This document shows, piece by piece, positions 35,075 to 43,848 of a stretch of 64,000 bases of DNA (the stretch's first letter is position 1; each line of letters opens with the position of its first letter). A program made the position numbers and the translations under genes. Under the pieces are notes generated by a model. It did no database searches and had not been told where the DNA came from. It saw only the letters and a program-made list of their open reading frames with translations. Source of the DNA: Prolixibacter sp. NT017 (GTDB lineage: Bacteria; Bacteroidota; Bacteroidia; Bacteroidales; Prolixibacteraceae); NCBI RefSeq assembly GCF_009617875.1, contig NZ_BLAV01000001.1, positions 2,542,001-2,606,000 of the forward strand, read 5' to 3'.

Positions 35075-35500
35075 ATGAAGCATGAAGTAGGAATTTCCTG
35101 GAAAGAAGACATGGCTTTCGAAGCCGAAGTCAACGGGCACAAAATCATGCTGGACGCGGACGAAAAAGTGGGCGGCAAAGACCGTGGCCCTCGTCCGAAA
35201 CCGTTCATGCTGACTGCCCTGGCTGGCTGTACCGCCATGGATGTTATTTCCATTTTGAAGAAAATGCGGGTTACCCCCGATAATTTCGATGTAAAAGTAT
35301 CAGGCGAACTGGGCGAAGAGCATCCGAAGGTTTATACCAGTATGCACATCACTTATCAGTTCTGGGGCGAAGATTTACCCATGGAAAAGCTTGAAAAAGC
35401 GGTAAATCTTTCACAGGATCGGTATTGCGGTGTTTCCGCTATTTACCGGAAAGCGCTTCCTATTACATCATCTATCGAGGTGAATCCGAAAAGTAAATAA
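35075..35500 (+). CDS. OsmC/Ohr-family peroxide-reducing protein
   Basis: A 141-residue cytoplasmic member of the OsmC family, thiol-dependent peroxidases acting on organic hydroperoxides. Seen: the first conserved Cys in LTALAGCTAMDVISIL (near 52) and the second in LSQDRYCGVSAIYRKALPI (near 119), with the usual order of strands (FDVKVSGELGEEHPKVYT). It belongs to the YhfA-like OsmC branch rather than to Ohr proper (inference by motif form). Co-directional with thioredoxin, which can supply electrons. Confidence 0.9.
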   Translation: MKHEVGISWKEDMAFEAEVNGHKIMLDADEKVGGKDRGPRPKPFMLTALAGCTAMDVISILKKMRVTPDNFDVKVSGELGEEHPKVYTSMHITYQFWGEDLPMEKLEKAVNLSQDRYCGVSAIYRKALPITSSIEVNPKSK

Positions 35501-35519
35501 CTGTTGCAGAAAAATCACG

Positions 35520-35550
35520 CCCCGGTCCGTATGGTCCGGGGTTTTTTATT
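35520..35550 (+). terminator. Terminator of the thioredoxin-OsmC operon
   Basis: Stem CCCCGG (35520-35525) / CCGGGG (35536-35541) followed by six T, 20 bases past the OsmC stop. Confidence 0.8.
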
Positions 35551-35562
35551 TAAACCCTTACC

Positions 35563-36747
35563 ATGACAACTAACTTCGACCAAATTGTAGATCGCTCCGG
35601 AACCGGCGCCATCAAGTACATCCGGCGCAAAGCGCTTTTCGGGCGCGAAGATGTGATGCCGCTTTGGGTTGCCGATATGGAGTTTCGCAGTCCCAAACCG
35701 GTTATCGAAGCATTGCATCAACGTTCCAATCATGGCGTTTTCGGCTATACCCTACCGGGAGATGATTATTTTGAAACCATCCGGGAATGGCAGGACTCGC
35801 ATCACAACTGGGAAATCGATCGTGAGTGGATGAGCTTTGTTCCCGGCGTTGTTCCTACCATTGGATTGGCATTGGAAATATTCACTCAGCCGGACGATAA
35901 TATTTTGATTCATGCGCCGGTTTACGCGCCTTTTTTCGATGTTCCCAAAAAACTCGACAGACAGGTTGTTTTCAGTAACCTGAAACTACAGAATGGAAAG
36001 TTCCGGATGGATTTGGATGACATGCGGGTAAAAATGAAAGAGGAGAACATCAAAGTATTCATTCTGTCGAATCCACACAATCCGGGTGGTCGTGTATGGT
36101 CGAAAGACGAATTGAAGGAGCTGGCTTCCATCGCTGCAGAAAACAATGTGTTAGTCATTTCAGACGAAATTCACGCCGATCTGGTACTGAATGAGTATCA
36201 ACATGTCCCATTTGGTACAGTTTCAGAAGAAGCAGCGATGAACAGCATTACACTCATTTCACCCACAAAAACCTTCAATATCGCTGGATTATCGGCTGCT
36301 ACTGCTATCGTTCCCAACCAGGAAATTCGTGAAAAGTTGAATCACCGGATGCATGCGTTGCATCTTTTCCGGGGCAATATTATGGCTTACGAGGCTGCGC
36401 GGGCAGCTTACCAACACGGCGAAGCATGGCGAAAAGAGTTGCTCTCCTACCTCGAAGAAAACCATCGCATCGTTCATGCTTTCTTTAAAGAAAAACTTCC
36501 GGAAATCATTCCCATGGAAGCCGAAGCTTCTTTCCTGGTTTGGCTCGATTTCTCGCAAACCAGGCTTCCGCCGGAAGATGTTCGCGAGCGCCTCATCTGC
36601 GAGGCTGGTCTTGGACTTTCTCCCGGCAAAGCTTTCGGACCGGGCGGAGAATATTACCAACGAATGAATATCGGCATCCCCAGACAATTGTTTCTACACG
36701 CATTGGATAAAATACAACACGCATTCAACTCCCTCGAAGTAAAATAA
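35563..36747 (+). CDS. MalY/PatB-type PLP-dependent C-S lyase or aminotransferase
   Basis: Cytoplasmic fold-type I PLP enzyme, 394 residues. Seen: N-terminal FDQIVDRSGTGAIKYIRRK, then MPLWVADMEFRSPKPV typical of MalY/PatB (cystathionine beta-lyase branch), the PLP-contacting LSNPHNPGGRVW and VISDEIHADLVL, and the lysine that binds PLP in SPTKTFNIAGLSAA (near 231). Members cleave cystathionine or other Cys conjugates, or act as aminotransferases. The substrate is not fixed by sequence. Single gene with its own terminator at 36752. Confidence 0.9.
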   Translation: MTTNFDQIVDRSGTGAIKYIRRKALFGREDVMPLWVADMEFRSPKPVIEALHQRSNHGVFGYTLPGDDYFETIREWQDSHHNWEIDREWMSFVPGVVPTIGLALEIFTQPDDNILIHAPVYAPFFDVPKKLDRQVVFSNLKLQNGKFRMDLDDMRVKMKEENIKVFILSNPHNPGGRVWSKDELKELASIAAENNVLVISDEIHADLVLNEYQHVPFGTVSEEAAMNSITLISPTKTFNIAGLSAATAIVPNQEIREKLNHRMHALHLFRGNIMAYEAARAAYQHGEAWRKELLSYLEENHRIVHAFFKEKLPEIIPMEAEASFLVWLDFSQTRLPPEDVRERLICEAGLGLSPGKAFGPGGEYYQRMNIGIPRQLFLHALDKIQHAFNSLEVK

Positions 36748-36751
36748 ACTC

Positions 36752-36789
36752 AAGTCGCATCACAGTTCATCGTTGATGCGACTTTTTTT
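36752..36789 (+). terminator. Terminator after the PatB-type gene
   Basis: Stem AAGTCGCATC (36752-36761) / GATGCGACTT (36775-36784) followed by a T-run. Confidence 0.85.
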
Positions 36790-37009
36790 ACCTGCCTCCT
36801 GCCCCGATCAGAAATTTTTGCAGCATAGCTCTTCTCCCCTCATTCCCTGATTTTTACTTTTCACAATTTTTCTTACTTTTGATAAAATACATTTTCGACA
36901 TATTACAGTAGTTTTATGATGCGAAAATTCTTGTCAAGTTGTACCTTTAAAGTTGTTGATGAAAAGTCCTCTTGCTTCTCTCAACACAATTACCTCTAAA
37001 CCATTTAAT

Positions 37010-38371
37010 ATGCTGCAAAAAAAAATCTTTCTCGACGAATCGGAAATGCCACGACAATGGTATAACCTGGCCGCAGATTTGAAGATGCGTCCTCCCCTCG
37101 GCCCTGATGGGAAACCGGTCTCACCCGAAATGCTGGCGCCTGTATTCCCGATGAACATTATTGAGCAGGAGGTGAGTACCCAGCGCTGGATTGACATTCC
37201 TGAAAAGGTTCTGGAGTTACTTTCCATTTGGCGTCCCAGTCCCTTAGTCAGGGCTTATGCTTTGGAAAAAGCGTTGGGAACTCCGGCCAAAATCTACTAC
37301 AAAAACGAGAGTGTGTCTCCGGCTGGAAGCCACAAACCCAACACTGCCATTGCTCAGGCCTATTACAATAAAGAGTTTGGTATCAAACGCATTACCACCG
37401 AAACCGGCGCCGGGCAATGGGGAAGCGCCTTATCGTTTGCCTGTGCGCAACTCGGTCTCGAGTGCAAAGTGTTCATGGTCCGGGTAAGTTTCGAGCAAAA
37501 ACCTTTCCGGCAGATGATGATGAATACCTGGGGCGGAAAATGTATTCCCAGTCCAAGCATGGAAACAGCGGCCGGTCGCGCCGTCCTCGAGGCAGATCCG
37601 GATACGCCCGGAAGTTTGGGTATTGCCATTTCCGAGGCCATCGAAGCAGCAGTGACCGATCCAACCGGTGAAACCCGTTATTCGCTGGGTTCGGTGCTGA
37701 ACCACGTGATGCTGCATCAGACAATCATCGGTTTGGAAACCAAAAAGCAGCTGGCCAAAGTCGGCATCAAAAAGCCGGATGTGGTAATCGGTTGCTGTGG
37801 TGGTGGAAGTAACTTCGCCGGCCTTTCCTTCCCGTTTGTAAACGATAAAATTAATGGCGAGGACATTGAAATTATTGGAGCTGAACCTTCTTCGTGCCCG
37901 ACACTGACGAAGGCTCCGTTCCTGTATGATCACGGAGATATTGCCAGGATGACGCCACTCCTTCCGATGCACAGTCTCGGGCATACTTTCATTCCCGCTC
38001 CTATCCATGCTGGTGGACTTCGTTACCACGGAATGGCTCCGCTGGTTAGCGCAGCAGTAGAAGCTGGCCTGGTAAGTCCGGTCTCATTGCATCAGAACGA
38101 GTGTTACAACGCCGGTGTCCTCTTCGCTAAAACGGAAGGAATCATTCCCGCTCCGGAAACAAATCACGCCATAGCAGCTACCATTCGTGAAGCGTTGAAA
38201 GCGAAAGAAGAAGGCAAAGAGAAAACCATCGTCTTCAACTTCTCCGGACACGGATTGATGGATTTGGTTGGCTACGACAAGTTTCTGCAGGGACAGCTCA
38301 CCGATTATGAATTACCCGATGAAGAAATTGCGAAAACGGTTGATCTCCTGAAAGATTATCCCAAACCATAA
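37010..38371 (+). CDS. TrpB-like PLP-dependent enzyme (TrpB2 type)
   Basis: Tryptophan synthase beta-type enzyme of the second class, 453 residues from the chosen start. TrpB2 proteins can make Trp from indole and Ser, often without TrpA. Seen: [20 protein letters not shown], the extra N-terminal segment of TrpB2, PLP lysine in [12 protein letters not shown] (K near 108), [13 protein letters not shown], and the phosphate-binding [13 protein letters not shown]. The frame opens at a TTG at 36953; ATG 36959 is possible, but the ATG at 37010 fits the family N-terminus. No trpA or other trp gene is adjacent, so salvage of indole is a reasonable role (inference). Confidence 0.9.
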   Translation: MLQKKIFLDESEMPRQWYNLAADLKMRPPLGPDGKPVSPEMLAPVFPMNIIEQEVSTQRWIDIPEKVLELLSIWRPSPLVRAYALEKALGTPAKIYYKNESVSPAGSHKPNTAIAQAYYNKEFGIKRITTETGAGQWGSALSFACAQLGLECKVFMVRVSFEQKPFRQMMMNTWGGKCIPSPSMETAAGRAVLEADPDTPGSLGIAISEAIEAAVTDPTGETRYSLGSVLNHVMLHQTIIGLETKKQLAKVGIKKPDVVIGCCGGGSNFAGLSFPFVNDKINGEDIEIIGAEPSSCPTLTKAPFLYDHGDIARMTPLLPMHSLGHTFIPAPIHAGGLRYHGMAPLVSAAVEAGLVSPVSLHQNECYNAGVLFAKTEGIIPAPETNHAIAATIREALKAKEEGKEKTIVFNFSGHGLMDLVGYDKFLQGQLTDYELPDEEIAKTVDLLKDYPKP

Positions 38372-38376
38372 ATATG

Positions 38377-38413
38377 AAAAAAGAGAGGTAGTTATTTTAC
38401 CTCTCTTTTTTTG
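38377..38413 (+). terminator. Terminator after the TrpB-like gene
   Basis: Stem AAAAGAGAGGTA / TACCTCTCTTTT with a short loop, followed by more T. Confidence 0.85.
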
Positions 38414-38592
38414 TTCTCCATTCTATCTAAAATTCCTTTCGACTTCTCTTATCAGGAAAATTGCTGACAGATGACATTGTCTCGGTCTGATTCTTTCGCT
38501 AAGTTCGTACTATGCCCAAACCTTACCATAACCATTGAAGTAAACTTAAGGAACCGGCGTTTCCGGCAAAACCATAAACGAACGAAATTCAG

Positions 38593-40263
38593 ATGAAGAC
38601 CGACATTGAAATTGCACATTCCGTGAGCATGAAGCCCATCACAAAGATTGCTGAAAAACTGGGCATCGGATTTGACGATTTGGAATTGTACGGGAAGTAC
38701 AAAGCTAAAATTCCACTTCAGTTTATTGACAAAGAAAAGGTAAAGCAGCACAAATTGATTTTGGTTTCAGCCATCTCTCCAACGCCTGCCGGAGAAGGAA
38801 AGACCACTGTTTCCATCGGTCTTTCGCAGGCAATGAACCGCCGCAATTACCAAACAACGGTGGTCTTGCGTGAACCGTCTCTTGGACCGGTTTTCGGTAT
38901 CAAAGGTGGAGCCACGGGAGGAGGCTGGTCACAGGTGTTGCCGATGGAAGACATTAACCTGCACTTCACCGGCGATTTTTCGGCGATTGAAAAAGCGCAC
39001 AATCTGCTGGCTGCGTTAATCGACAACAATCTGCAAAACAAGCAATATTCGCTGGGTATCGATCCACGTACTGTCGAATGGAAGCGTGTGATGGACATGA
39101 ACGATCGGGCATTGCGACAATTGGTTCTGGGTTTGGGTGGCACCACTTCCGGAGTTCCCAGGGAAACCGGCTTCGATATCACCGCAGCCTCCGAAATTAT
39201 GGCCATTTTGTGTCTGGCGGATGATTTTGAAGATTTGAAAAAACGTTTGGGTAATATCTTCGTCGGATTTACCTATAGCGGTGAACCTATCTACGCCCGC
39301 GACCTAAAAGCGCAGGGAGCCATGACGGCACTGCTAAAGGATGCCATAAAACCCAACCTGGTACAAACCATCGAAGGCACGCCGGCCATTATCCACGGCG
39401 GACCGTTTGCCAATATTGCGCAGGGAACCAACTCCATCATTGCCACCCGCATGGGACTATCATTATCGGACTATGTCGTGACTGAAGCTGGTTTCGGATT
39501 CGATTTAGGTGCCGAAAAATTCATCGATATCAAATGCCGTTATGGCAATTTGCAACCATCGGCTGTTGTTTTGGTTGCCACCGTACGTGCACTAAAATAT
39601 CACGGCGGTGCTCCACTGGATTCACTGAAAGAGGAAAATCTGGAAGCGTTGCAAAAGGGGGTTGCCAACCTTGAAAAACACATCGAAAATATGTTGCAAT
39701 TCAGGGCTTGTCCTATTGTTGCCATTAACCGCTTCACTTCGGATACCGATGCTGAGATCAATCTGATTGTGGAGAAATGCAAGTCAATGGGCGTGGAAGT
39801 CTCCCCCATCGACGTTTGGGCAAAAGGCGGAGAAGGTGCACTGGAGCTGGCCGATATTGTTGCCGGAACATGCGAACGATGCGACAACCAGATAACACCG
39901 TTGTACGATTGGGAATGGGACGTCCCGAAAAAGATCGAAACCGTCGCCAAGCGCATTTACGGAGCCGAAGCCATCGATTTTTCTACTCAAGCAAAAAAGG
40001 ATTTGAAAAAAATTGAAAAGCTCGGACTGGATAAATTGCCGGTTTGTATCGCCAAAACACAAAAATCGCTCTCTGATAACCCGGCTTTGCTGGGCCGTCC
40101 GAAGGATTTCGTGGTAACCGTACGCAATATCGAGATTGCTTCAGGCGCTGGTTTTGTTATTCCCATTACGGGTAACATTATGCGGATGCCCGGTTTACCG
40201 GCAAAACCTGCCGCTGAAAATATCGATATCGATAACGAGGGAAATATTACCGGCTTATTCTAA
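38593..40263 (+). CDS. fhs: Formate-tetrahydrofolate ligase
   Basis: ATP-dependent formation of 10-formyl-THF from formate and THF, one-carbon metabolism in the cytoplasm. Seen: KTDIEIAHSVSMKPITKIAE at the N-terminus, the nucleotide-binding loop SPTPAGEGKTTVSIGL near 59-74, EPSLGPVFGIKGGATGGGWS, MNDRALRQLVLGLGGTTSG and GFGFDLGAEKFIDIKCR. All are hallmark segments of the family; 556 residues is normal. It joins the folate pool fed by ftcD elsewhere in the window (inference). Single gene, terminator at 40284. Confidence 0.97.
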   Translation: MKTDIEIAHSVSMKPITKIAEKLGIGFDDLELYGKYKAKIPLQFIDKEKVKQHKLILVSAISPTPAGEGKTTVSIGLSQAMNRRNYQTTVVLREPSLGPVFGIKGGATGGGWSQVLPMEDINLHFTGDFSAIEKAHNLLAALIDNNLQNKQYSLGIDPRTVEWKRVMDMNDRALRQLVLGLGGTTSGVPRETGFDITAASEIMAILCLADDFEDLKKRLGNIFVGFTYSGEPIYARDLKAQGAMTALLKDAIKPNLVQTIEGTPAIIHGGPFANIAQGTNSIIATRMGLSLSDYVVTEAGFGFDLGAEKFIDIKCRYGNLQPSAVVLVATVRALKYHGGAPLDSLKEENLEALQKGVANLEKHIENMLQFRACPIVAINRFTSDTDAEINLIVEKCKSMGVEVSPIDVWAKGGEGALELADIVAGTCERCDNQITPLYDWEWDVPKKIETVAKRIYGAEAIDFSTQAKKDLKKIEKLGLDKLPVCIAKTQKSLSDNPALLGRPKDFVVTVRNIEIASGAGFVIPITGNIMRMPGLPAKPAAENIDIDNEGNITGLF

Positions 40264-40283
40264 ATAGTCGGAATCAAATCAAG

Positions 40284-40321
40284 TTCCCCTGTAACAGTTT
40301 GTTATGGGGGAATTTTGTTTT
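40284..40321 (+). terminator. Terminator of fhs
   Basis: Stem TTCCCC-tgt-AAC / GTT-atg-GGGGAA around a short loop, then TTTTGTTTTATT. Confidence 0.75.
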
Positions 40322-40468
40322 ATTAACGTCGAATTATAATTTAAGTCGATGTTTTTCAATAATTTAAATTATAAATTTTTAAACCCGACCAACAAACCTT
40401 TGCCTTCCTGTTCAGTTATTAAATAATGAAAGACAAATTGATTTAGTTACACTCAAAAATATTCTGTT

Positions 40469-41338
40469 ATGAAAATCGCATTTATCGGATTGGGAATCAT
40501 GGGAAGCCGGATGGCTAAAAATCTGGTAAAAGAAAATCTGGACGTAACCGTTTACAACCGGACGCACTCTGCTGCCGACGAACTGGGTAAATTAGGTGCC
40601 ACGGTAGCGCAATCAGCAGCCGACGCTGTGAAAGATGCCGATGTAGTTATTTCAATGCTCTCAACTCCCGGTGTAGTTAACGACGTCGCGTTGGGTGATT
40701 CTGGCTTCGTAAAACACATGAAACAAAATGCACTTTGGGTGGATTGTACCACTGTTGACCCGGGCTTCTCCCGCGATGCAGCGTCGAAAGCCAGAAGTCA
40801 AAATGTACGTTTTATGGATGCGCCGGTAGCCGGAAGTAAAATACCGGCTGAAAAAGGTGAACTGGTATTCCTGATTGGTGGAGCTGCCCACGACATGCAG
40901 GAGGTACAGTCGTTGTTCGATATCATGGGAAAGAAAACTGTTCACGCTGGCGATACAGGCATGGGAATCTCACTGAAAATGCTCGTTAATTCACAGTTAG
41001 CACAGGCCATGGCTGTTTTTGCTGAATCGGTTGTTTTGGGCGAGAAGATGGGATTCTCCCGTGACTTTCTCCTCGAATTCTTACCTGCACTTCCAGTGAC
41101 TGCACCTTTTATCAAGGCAAAAGCGGACAAAATTAAAGCAAACGACTATTCGGTAGAATTCCCGTTGGAATGGATGCAAAAAGACCTGCACTTGCTGGGA
41201 GTAACGGCTTATGACAACGGCATTCCGCAGTTTATGGCTTCGGTTGCGGCAGAAATTTATGCATCGGCGAAAGCCGAAGGATTTGCCCGGGATGACTTTT
41301 CAGCCCTGATAAAATCACTTGAAAAAAGAGCAAAATAG
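40469..41338 (+). CDS. NAD(P)-dependent beta-hydroxyacid dehydrogenase family oxidoreductase
   Basis: A 289-residue cytoplasmic enzyme of the 3-hydroxyisobutyrate / succinic-semialdehyde reductase (GLYR) family. Seen: N-terminal Rossmann motif IAFIGLGIMGSRMAKNLVKE with GxGxxG, the substrate-binding segment MDAPVAGSKIPAEKGELVFLIGG, and the catalytic lysine in GMGISLKMLVNSQ (near 171). NRTHSAADELGKLG after the second strand fits NADP preference (R at the strand end), which is an inference. The precise acid or semialdehyde substrate is not known. Confidence 0.9.
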   Translation: MKIAFIGLGIMGSRMAKNLVKENLDVTVYNRTHSAADELGKLGATVAQSAADAVKDADVVISMLSTPGVVNDVALGDSGFVKHMKQNALWVDCTTVDPGFSRDAASKARSQNVRFMDAPVAGSKIPAEKGELVFLIGGAAHDMQEVQSLFDIMGKKTVHAGDTGMGISLKMLVNSQLAQAMAVFAESVVLGEKMGFSRDFLLEFLPALPVTAPFIKAKADKIKANDYSVEFPLEWMQKDLHLLGVTAYDNGIPQFMASVAAEIYASAKAEGFARDDFSALIKSLEKRAK

Positions 41339-41417
41339 GTGAATTTGCCATAAATTAGATCGAAGAGACGAGACTATAAGAGGAGCCGGTAAATTGTATT
41401 ACTTCATATAGCTTAAT

Positions 41418-41603
41418 ATGAATGCCGGAATTGTCATATCGATCGTATTTGGTGTAGTCTACATTATTCTCACCCATTTTATTGCAGAATACATCGGAAA
41501 GAACCGGACCATTGGTTATGGGCGTTCCGTTTTCTGGTGTATTTTGCTTACGCCGGTTATCGGTATTTTTATCGTTCTATTAAGTCCAAAAACAAAAGAA
41601 TAA
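41418..41603 (+). CDS. Small two-helix membrane protein
   Basis: A 61-residue protein with two hydrophobic segments (IVISIVFGVVYIILTHFIA, about 5-23, and FWCILLTPVIGIFIVLLS, about 39-56) joined by a Lys/Arg/Gly loop EYIGKNRTIGYGRS, ending PKTKE. Small proteins of this layout (helix, IGxxRxIGxxxxFxxxLxxTPxxG, helix) are frequent in Bacteroidota and lack a known function. Start ATG at 41418, 80 bases after the dehydrogenase. Confidence 0.7.
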   Translation: MNAGIVISIVFGVVYIILTHFIAEYIGKNRTIGYGRSVFWCILLTPVIGIFIVLLSPKTKE

Positions 41604-41753
41604 ATACGAGGTAATCCTCACCCACCTCTACCAAGGTTAACATATTGATTTTCTACATAAAAAACTTTCATTTTTTTTACCCTCTCACATACCAATTTCA
41701 CAACATCGTCGTTTTTTATAAAACAAACCTTAAGACGCGCAACTAATAGATTA

Positions 41754-41944
41754 TCTGATATTTATCAATAAAAATATTGATCAAATCAGAGCAGTCAGGT
41801 TTAGAATGATAGATTTAGTTAGTTGAGCAAGGCTTGGTTGACTTTTCAAAACCATTTTTTTTCGACCCAACCAATCCCTTCCTCCCCGAGGAACCCGAGA
41901 GCGAAAAAGGGGCGATGTCTACAGCATCCGTCCCCTTTTTTTTG
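41754..41944 (+). ncRNA. Candidate small RNA with 5' hairpin and own terminator
   Basis: Starts with a paired element TCTGAT...TATCAATA-AAAA-TATTGATC...ATCAGA (41754-41790) and ends with the stem AAAAGGGGCGATG / GCATCCGTCCCCTTTT plus a T8 run (41905-41944). The terminator is 300 bases from the upstream stop codon and 80 before the next ATG, so it does not obviously serve either gene. No known RNA family was recognised; a long 3' UTR or an attenuator are alternatives. Confidence 0.35.
41905..41944 (+). terminator. Orphan terminator
   Basis: AAAAAGGGGCGATG pairs with CATCCGTCCCCTTTTT over most positions, followed by T. Ends about 78 bases before the CAP gene. Confidence 0.7.
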
Positions 41945-42021
41945 TTCGCTGAAGATAAATATCTCTTAATTCAAAAAGTCTGATATTTGTTGTATCGTTA
42001 CCAGCTATATAGTTAACAGGC

Positions 42022-43032
42022 ATGAAAATCATTCCACTCGTTGTTTTACTTTTTATTTCGCTCACTCTTTTTCAAAAGAAAGCGTCATCGCAAAACGTGA
42101 TAAGCTACCAAGCCGGTATTAACCAGAGGTTGGCAGCATATCACATTTCCCGCGAGGAATTTGCCTACTACCAAATCCTGAATAACAAAGAACACAGGTT
42201 AAGCGCCTACCGGGATGATGATTTGATGCTTTTGTCCAAAATTATCCTGCTGCACCGAATCAATGAAAGCCGGGAAAAATATCATGTTCAGCCGTTAAAG
42301 CTCGATATTCTGGCCAGCCGGGTTGCCAATCAGATGAGTCGTGAATCGTGTGACAAAGGCTTTTTCGGGCACTGGAACCTTGAAGGCGAAAAACCCTACC
42401 ACCGATACGCTTTTGCTAGCGGAACCGACCATGTATCGGAAAATGCTTCCGCTCTTATTACAACTGGAAGGATTTCACCCGAATTCGACGACATCGTCAA
42501 GCTAATGGAAAATGCTCATTCGGGTTTTATGAAAGAAAAAGCTCCCAACGATGGCCACAAACAAACGGTCATTGGGCCATTCCATAACTACGTTGGAATT
42601 GGAACAGCCTGGTGTGAGCATGGCTTCCGGTACTATGAAGAATTTATCGACCGTTATTTGCAGTTTCATCCTTTCCGGCAAACTATTAAAAAAGGAGAAA
42701 CGGCAACGATAAAATTCCGGTTGCTGGATAAAAAGCTCTACCCGTATGCCATCATCGGTTACTACGAGCCGCCGCTAAAGCCAATGACACGCGACCAAAT
42801 TAACCGGCTGAATAGCTACAACGATTTCTCCAGGGATATTGCCTTTCAGCTGTGGCCCTGGCAGATTCCATCCGCCAACCGCGACGGCTATATCACTTTG
42901 CGGAAACGCTTCAACAAAAAAGGGCTGTACTACATTCAAATTTACCTGAGCAAAGAACCTTACGAAAACGGAAGAAGAGCCAGTAACCGTGGTAAGATTC
43001 AGGGCTCTGGAATTGTCATCAGGGTTCAATAA
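42022..43032 (+). CDS. Exported CAP (SCP/PR-1) domain protein
   Basis: A 336-residue secreted or envelope protein. Seen: a signal peptide (IIPLVVLLFISLTLFQKKASS), then a helical CAP domain at about 70-210. It contains HRINESREKYHVQPLKLDIL, ANQMSRESCDKGFFGHWNLE (H near 118), SENASALITTG, and HKQTVIGPFHNYVGIGTAWCE, which supply the His/Glu pairs of the CAP cavity. A C-terminal beta domain of about 115 residues follows (FHPFRQTIKKGETATIKFRL). The function of bacterial CAP proteins is largely unknown. Monocistronic; convergent with the rubrerythrin gene. Confidence 0.85.
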   Translation: MKIIPLVVLLFISLTLFQKKASSQNVISYQAGINQRLAAYHISREEFAYYQILNNKEHRLSAYRDDDLMLLSKIILLHRINESREKYHVQPLKLDILASRVANQMSRESCDKGFFGHWNLEGEKPYHRYAFASGTDHVSENASALITTGRISPEFDDIVKLMENAHSGFMKEKAPNDGHKQTVIGPFHNYVGIGTAWCEHGFRYYEEFIDRYLQFHPFRQTIKKGETATIKFRLLDKKLYPYAIIGYYEPPLKPMTRDQINRLNSYNDFSRDIAFQLWPWQIPSANRDGYITLRKRFNKKGLYYIQIYLSKEPYENGRRASNRGKIQGSGIVIRVQ

Positions 43033-43034
43033 AA

Positions 43035-43064
43035 AAAGACCTTCCTTACCAGGAAAGCCTTTCT
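43035..43064. terminator. Bidirectional terminator, CAP / rubrerythrin
   Basis: AAAGACCTTCCT pairs with AGGAAAGCCTTT (10 of 12) around TACC. The T-run is strongest for the minus strand (A7 at 43031-43037 on the plus strand). Confidence 0.65.
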
Positions 43065-43119
43065 CTCAATTAATCAACCTATTGTTTCAGTAACACTGGA
43101 TAAAAAGGTCGTTCTATAT

Positions 43120-43746
43120 TTAGAGTTTCAGCGTAACAAAACGTTCGTTTGGTGTCATACAAATGCCGCAACGAGCAGGGCCTTCACCGGCATAGGTATT
43201 ACCGCACACCAGACAAACCTGGTATAGCGACGGCATACTCTTCACCTGGTTGTTATCCAGTGAGGCAAGCGCATTTTCATACATCTCTTTGTGCTTCTTT
43301 TCCGTTTGGAAGGCATAATTGAAAGACATCAGCGCAATATTCACCTTTTCGTTCGAAGCATCTTTCAAGAAGTTGGGATACATCGTCGCCACTTCGTACG
43401 ATTCTCCTTCGATGGCATTCTTCAGATTTTCACGCGTACCTTTCACATCAAACTCAGGATTTACATTCGGAACTTCGGCACCCAACTGCTTTAGTGCTGC
43501 CTGATGATTTCCGGCATGAACTTTTTCTGCTCTCGAAGCAGCTTCGAATAACAAAGCAATTTTAGGATAGCCTTCTTCTTTTGCTTTTTTGGCAAAGGCT
43601 GCGTATTTGGCATGCGCCGTGCTCTCTCCGGTGAAAGCGTCTTGTAAATCTTTGACGGTTTGTGTACTTCCTGCAGCAAAAACAGGTGAAATTCCCAGCA
43701 TTAAAACAAATGCCAGCAACAAGGAAGAAAATGTTTTTTTCATCAT
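43120..43746 (-). CDS. Exported rubrerythrin-family protein
   Basis: A 208-residue protein with a clear signal peptide (LLLAFVLMLGISPVFAAG) ahead of a rubrerythrin diiron domain. Diiron ligands are visible in LQDAFTGESTAHAKYAAFA, LFEAASRAEKVHAGNHQ, NAIEGESYEVATMYP and FQTEKKHKEMYENAL. It ends in a rubredoxin-like CxxC...CxxC knuckle, CLVCGNTYAGEGPARCGIC. Rubrerythrins reduce peroxide; most are cytoplasmic, so this one should act in the periplasm if the signal works. A minus-strand TAGATTTG box lies at 43785-43792. The preceding two-component genes are on the same strand, about 100 bases away. Confidence 0.9.
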   Translation of the reverse strand: MMKKTFSSLLLAFVLMLGISPVFAAGSTQTVKDLQDAFTGESTAHAKYAAFAKKAKEEGYPKIALLFEAASRAEKVHAGNHQAALKQLGAEVPNVNPEFDVKGTRENLKNAIEGESYEVATMYPNFLKDASNEKVNIALMSFNYAFQTEKKHKEMYENALASLDNNQVKSMPSLYQVCLVCGNTYAGEGPARCGICMTPNERFVTLKL

Positions 43747-43848
43747 GGTTAATGTTTGTTTTTGTTCTTTATTAATTATGAGAACAAATCTAATACACCA
43801 ACCTTAAAAGGCGTCTAAAGAGAAACTTAAGAACAACTTAAATCAGAC

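Larger units (their letters stand above)
41604..42021. other. Intergenic region with two structured elements
   Basis: About 420 bases without a gene. It contains a strong hairpin at 41754-41790 and an orphan terminator at 41905-41944, both far from the neighbouring coding genes. See the candidate small RNA entry. Confidence 0.5.

Noticed and set aside
41754..41944. 6S RNA or another named RNA family
   Set aside because: The size is near that of 6S RNA but I cannot see its central bulge, so no family name is given.
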